Below, piece by piece: positions 59,601-64,000 of a DNA stretch of 64,000 nt. The number at the start of each line of letters is the position of its first letter. Position 1 is the stretch's first letter. Origin of the DNA: Corylus avellana. Its lineage: Eukaryota; Streptophyta; Magnoliopsida; Fagales; Betulaceae. The stretch lies in assembly GCF_901000735.1 (NCBI RefSeq), contig NC_081542.1, positions 16,159,577 through 16,223,576 of the forward strand, written 5' to 3'. The translations under genes and the position numbers were made by a program. A model generated the notes under the pieces. It had not been told where the DNA came from. It saw only the letters and a list, made by a program, of their open reading frames with translations, and made no database searches.

Positions 59601-62178
59601 GACATGTAAGTACTCAAAATAATTTCTGGTGTGTTGCTTCCTAAATGCTCATTGCTGCCATGTGGTTCTAAACCAAATTCTTTCAGAAATACAGGCTGCA
59701 AAGAACGAATATGGCAGAGCGACAAAGAGAAATATTACGAGACTGTTGTTGCTTTAATGTCTGATCAGAAAGAAGGGGATTTGCGACTCGATCAGTTGAA
59801 AATACTGACTTCGAAAGAGTCGAAAACTGAGAACACTCAATACCATATCCTGAGCTGGCCAGAGAAGCAAGCATGTCAAATTACGAATTTCCCTCATCCC
59901 TACCCACAGCTGGCATCATTGCAGAAAGAGATGATCAGGTACCAGAGAAAGGATGGGGTGCAACTGACTGCAACATTGTACCTGCCACCAGGCTATGATC
60001 CATCAAAAGATGGTCCTCTTCCTTGTCTGGTTTGGTCTTACCCTGGTGAATTTAAGAGCAAAGATGCTGCTGGACAAGTTCGAGGTTCTCCTAATGAATT
60101 TGCTGGTATAGGACCTACATCACCCCTTCTTTGGCTTGCTAGAAGGCATGGTTTACCTCTTCTCCTTGTCTGCTTATACTCTCTTTTGGTGTCTTTCACG
60201 TGTTGTCATTATTCTCCTTCCAATTGCATGTACTCACAGTATGGCTTGTTGGGAACATGATGGACCAACTTTTGACAGCTCCTTTACTTGCAGGTTTACT
60301 ATTCTATCCGGACCAACAATTCCTATTATTGGTGAAGGCAATGAGGAGGCAAATGACAGGTATCTTGAGACAATGTTTTAGGAATATACAAATAGTTTCA
60401 AGGATATGGGAATCTCATCCTAATCATATGATAAAGTAAATGTCACTAAGGACTCGTTAGAAAGTTTCCTATGATTGAAGACATATGAAAATCATCCCAT
60501 TGTTAACCAAATAAGAGAAAATGTATGAAGCACATACCCCAACAAGGATGGCAAGTTTGTGAAACAGAAGTTGTGAAATGAGTGTGAAAAGGCCATGCTG
60601 CAGTAGGGGCAATACTTCAAAATATGAATTAAAACTTGAGGGATCAAAACAAGTAGCTAATGAAATTTGAGATATCCTAGAAATGGGCAAGAAATATGTG
60701 AAAAATGAAACTGCTTTTATAGTGGTTTGACACAAAGAACTAAGAATTACAAGCGATAAATATATCCTCAAATCATTAATGTTTCTTCATTATACCTCAA
60801 ATTGTACTAGCTATATAACATGGGGCTTTCTTTTCTTCAGTCCTTTCTTCATTTAACGAGGAAGTTTCAACGTCTTGAGCTTTCATATGAAGCTTGGTTG
60901 TATTTGGTTTTCTTTTCCAGCTATTTGAAATTTTCACAATAGAAACTGTGTCACATATAGCTTCAGGATCTATATTTGAAATTCCTTGAACAGTTATGTA
61001 GAGCAGTTGGTCTGGAGTGCAGAGGCTGCAGTTGAGGAAGTTACCCGACGTGGAGTAAGCTGCTTCATTCCTTTCTATATGATTTTTGTTTATGTAGTTC
61101 TAGGTTTGTACTTCTGACCTGAAGTATTCTAATGCTGCCCTTGTTAAGGTGGCTCATCCAAACAAAATTGCTGTTGGGGGACATTCCTATGGTGCATTCA
61201 TGACTGCAAACCTCCTAGCACATGCCCCGCATCTTTTCCGTTGTGGAGTTGCTCGCTCTGGTGCTTACAACAGAACACTTACTCCTTTCGGTTTCCAGGT
61301 AAGACACTAATTGCAAAATATTTTTTTATTCAGCTAACTAGATGCTTCGGAGTTTCACTTTTTTTTTTTATTGGTTTCTTTATTTTTTCTCTTCCCAACT
61401 GACATTGTGTCTAGTGTCATTTCTTAACTCATGATGGTCTAGTGACTTCATTATATTGGTGTAGAATGAAGACAGAACTCTTTGGGAGGCCACAAACACT
61501 TATGTGGAGATGAGTCCTTTCATGTCCGCTAATAAAATTAAGAAGCCAATATTGCTTATCCATGGAGAAGAAGATAATAATCCTGGAACTTTAACAATGC
61601 AGGTAAAAGACGAACCATTTTCCCTATTTAGTTTATTGTTTGTCCTGTCTGGTTCAACATTTTTCCTGTGTTTCCATTAACTAATGAATTATCTAAACAT
61701 CCTTTGATAGATTTAAAGTTACCAACTCACTAGTTTCAACATTCCAAAGTAGTTTTTGCATGAGCTGAGCTTGAAGCTATATAGTGCTCTGTGGCTAACT
61801 CCTTTGTTCTTCACCTATTCGATTACCCGCCGCTTAATCTTGTGTTTGCATGCCCTACAGTCAGATCGTTTTTTCAATGCTCTGAAAGGTCATGGTGCTC
61901 TTTGTCGCCTAGTGATTCTTCCATTTGAGAGCCATGGTTATGCTTCACGGGAAAGTATCATGCATGTCCTCTGGGAAACTGATAGATGGTTGCAGAAATA
62001 TTGTGTGTCAAATACTTCTGATGTAAAAGCAGATATTGACGCATCTAAACAAGATGTAAGCAAAGAGGCAACAGATTCCGAAAGCAAAGCAGCTGTTGCT
62101 AGTGGAGGTGGTGGTCCAGAGGTGTCAGATTTTGAACATGAAGGATTTTACTCTATGCCAAGGTCATCATTATGGTAG
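56611..62178 (+). CDS. GEP: Glutamyl endopeptidase, chloroplastic (CGEP; S9 prolyl-oligopeptidase family)
   Basis: Join 56611-56908, 57366-58353, 58605-58733, 59306-59605, 59687-60145, 60294-60359, 60994-61054, 61149-61298, 61465-61602, 61861-62178. Ten exons, 968 aa (about 960 in Arabidopsis). It is a stromal serine protease cutting after Glu. The N-terminal ~60-70 residues are Ser/Arg-rich transit sequence, then DDSVLGLGYCLPPPEIRDIV, a beta-propeller of TolB/DPP-like blades, and a C-terminal alpha/beta-hydrolase domain. Catalytic residues visible: Ser780 in GGHSYGAF, Asp854 in GEEDNN, His888 in ESHGY. The Gly/Glu-rich tail after about residue 905 resembles the Arabidopsis autoprocessed C-terminal extension. 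Intron 60146-60293 has a GC donor (AAG|GCATGG). Start: two adjacent ATG codons at 56611 and 56614. No disruption. Confidence 0.96.
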
Positions 62179-62280
62179 TTTCTTCACCATTTATATGAAA
62201 TTAGAAGAAAATATTTGGATGGAAAAAGTAAAATAACAAAATTTAATGTACCTTCCCAAAGCCATGACTCTTTTGTTGAT

Positions 62281-62462
62281 GAGAAATGTTATGGGTACCA
62301 AATTTTTTACCAAAAGATTGGTACCGATATGATGTGAAGTTTATTCATTGATATCCGTAACATTTCTGTTGATTAATTGTTTTGATCATTTCCAATGAAT
62401 AAGCTTTACATCATTTTGGTACATATCTCTTGGTAAAAGGTTTGGTAACCCTAGCATTTCTC
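62281..62462. mobile_element. MITE with perfect 9-bp target-site duplication, next to CGEP
   Basis: Inverted ends GAGAAATGTTATGGGTACCA and (reverse complement) GAGAAATGCTAGGGTTACCA extend for about 70 bases each side. TTTGTTGAT occurs on both sides (62272-62280, 62463-62471). Length 182 bp. It lies about 100 bp after the CGEP stop, so it may sit in the 3' UTR. Confidence 0.9.
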
Positions 62463-63702
62463 TTTGTTGATAACCTTGTCGTGCTTTTCATGTATGAAAA
62501 TATACAAACAAATATTATTTGCCAAATTTGTTTAGTTGGAATCAGCAGGTGCCTAAAAATCAGTTTTCTATGTTTAGAACTGGAAAACAAGAACTATAAG
62601 AATCGTATGTGAAAAATAGGCTACAAACAGATTCCATCAGTGTATCCCTTAGAAGAAGGATACTTTTGGCATTAGACTATTAAAAGAAAATAGAAAACAA
62701 AATTCAGATGGCTGGTAGCATTGACTAGGATATCAAACTAGCACTATTTTGTTTATTCCCATCCATCTGAACCCTCTCGATCTTGGCTATCCTTATCTGG
62801 CAAATGTGTTGCAAGTTGGGTTTTCAACATTCTACTTGCTAGTCATGTAAAATATAGGGGAATGTTGAAAACCCAGCTTTTAATTGATATGTTGGCTATC
62901 CAGCATCATTAATTTGTTGCCCAGTTAAGTAAAATTTTCCATCAATACTCAGGACCCTTTTTTCTTACCAACATAAACCTAAAATATGTTAGGCATTACA
63001 TACTTCTTATACATGTCAAATTTCTTAATTTTAATGACTTTTCTTTTTCATAATACTTCGAACTGTAGTGTAGATTGAATTGCTTATCATTGGCCACCAG
63101 GGAGTGAAGTTGGAGCATGAATATGGTATACAAATCGACGTCGGAACAGCACAGGCACACATCAAATTTATGTGCTTGAACATTGCTTAATTCATAACTG
63201 AGACCTGAAATGTCATTCGATCCCCGTGGTGTTTCGTAAATTTGATGGTTCTCCTCATGGGATATTAATATGAAAATTTAATGTCCAAAGTGTAATTCAT
63301 AACTGAGACTTGAAATGTCATTTGATCCAATGTTGCGGCATTGCGTATGATGAGTTATGGATTCATATTAGTTGTATGTTCATAAAGCTCTTGTTTCAAA
63401 TTATTGGTTGTCTAGTCTGGGGTTGTGACTCCACTTGTGAAGCTCATTTTTGCCCCCCCCCCCTCCCCTTCTTTCCCATTTGTTAATGCTTTATCATAGA
63501 GGTTTTTTTTTTTTTTTTTAATATAATTTGAAAAGTGTTTTTATATGACATAAAGATTATTTAGGTTGTTTGTTAACATTTTTGTTTTAAAAAGAGAAAA
63601 TAAAAGGGAAAAGGAAAAAGCGTTGGTCAAACAAAGCCTACATAGGAACAATAGTTTAAAGGATTATCTTTGGGATGTTGTAGCATTCATCTATGAATTT
63701 AT

Positions 63703-63880
63703 AGTAATGCTATATATCACATTTTTATTTCACAATTATCTCGTAAAGCATTATGGCAATTTTAACTAGCTCTTCGATTTTTATTTTTATTTATTTTTAA
63801 TAATAATGATTGATTAAAGGGTTGGTTAGGACTGTTATATCAATATTGTGCGATAAAAATATAATATTTAGCATTACTTG
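63703..63880. mobile_element. MITE of the same terminal type near the right edge
   Basis: Ends AGTAATGCTATATATCACAT and (reverse complement) AAGTAATGCTAAATATTATA. Flanks TGAATTTAT and TAAATTTAT match at 8/9. Non-coding. Confidence 0.68.
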
Positions 63881-64000
63881 TAAATTTATTATTACTCTTA
63901 ATTTGGCAGAATGAGTGGTAGTTTCAACCTTACTCTTCATTTTCTCTAAGTGATCTTACATTCAACAAAATCAAGGGATACATATAATTCCCATTTCGGT

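Larger units (their letters stand above)
62179..64000. other. Region downstream of CGEP
   Basis: CGEP 3' UTR plus AT-rich spacer. Two small MITEs (62281-62462 and 63703-63880) are present, and poly-C/poly-T tracts at 63454-63471 and 63504-63520. No further gene recognised up to the edge. Confidence 0.6.

Noticed and set aside
63454..63471. Poly-C tract as a structured element
   Set aside because: A simple homopolymer in a non-coding spacer, prone to sequencing error; no pairing partner or motif nearby.

Overview
This is nuclear DNA from a woody-type dicot plant. The evidence is multi-exon genes with GT-AG introns, AT-rich intergenic DNA dense in MITEs, LINE, Copia and hAT relics, a plant tRNA-His, and plastid-targeted proteins (CP12, glutamyl endopeptidase). 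Poly-T LINE/SINE ends of the TTGATAAGTA/TTACCAATCAAAAA type are common in tree genomes, but I do not name a species. There is no operon structure, CRISPR array or phage.

Layout. 1-10.6 kb: a minus-strand BRWD/PHIP-like WD40-bromodomain gene, truncated by the left edge, with many transposon relics in its introns. 12.8-19.6 kb: MCM7 (PROLIFERA-type), minus, 15 exons, 721 aa. 19.9 kb: tRNA-His(GTG), minus. 21.8-29.7 kb: VPS51 (GARP/EARP tether), minus, 20 exons, 781 aa. 30.2-36.6 kb: the same ~3.1-kb sequence on both sides of a 100-N gap, most simply an unmerged contig overlap. 37.3-38.0 kb: an intronless group-S1 bZIP with the sucrose-control peptide uORF in its leader. 39.6-53.2 kb: an inverted duplication of an intact RPL10 (uL16) gene. 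The two copies diverge head to head around about 8 kb of nested MITE, Copia and hAT debris. 53.8-54.2 kb: CP12, minus. 56.6-62.2 kb: chloroplast glutamyl endopeptidase (CGEP), plus, 10 exons, 968 aa. The right end holds two more MITEs.

The genes are ordinary housekeeping and regulatory genes (replication licensing, endosome-to-TGN tethering, ribosome, Calvin-cycle redox switch, plastid proteolysis, sugar-controlled transcription factor). They do not form one pathway. The unusual content is structural: the RPL10 inverted duplication with a MITE empty site that orders events, a decayed hAT element whose two introns are homologous to each other and which carries a tRNA-Asp-like sequence, a set of MITEs with 9-bp target-site duplications, two GC-AG introns, and (CT)n microsatellites serving as 3' splice-site pyrimidine tracts.

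Exon boundaries were placed by hand from splice signals, reading frame and recalled family sequence. Every multi-exon model keeps frame. All identity statements are by-eye alignments.
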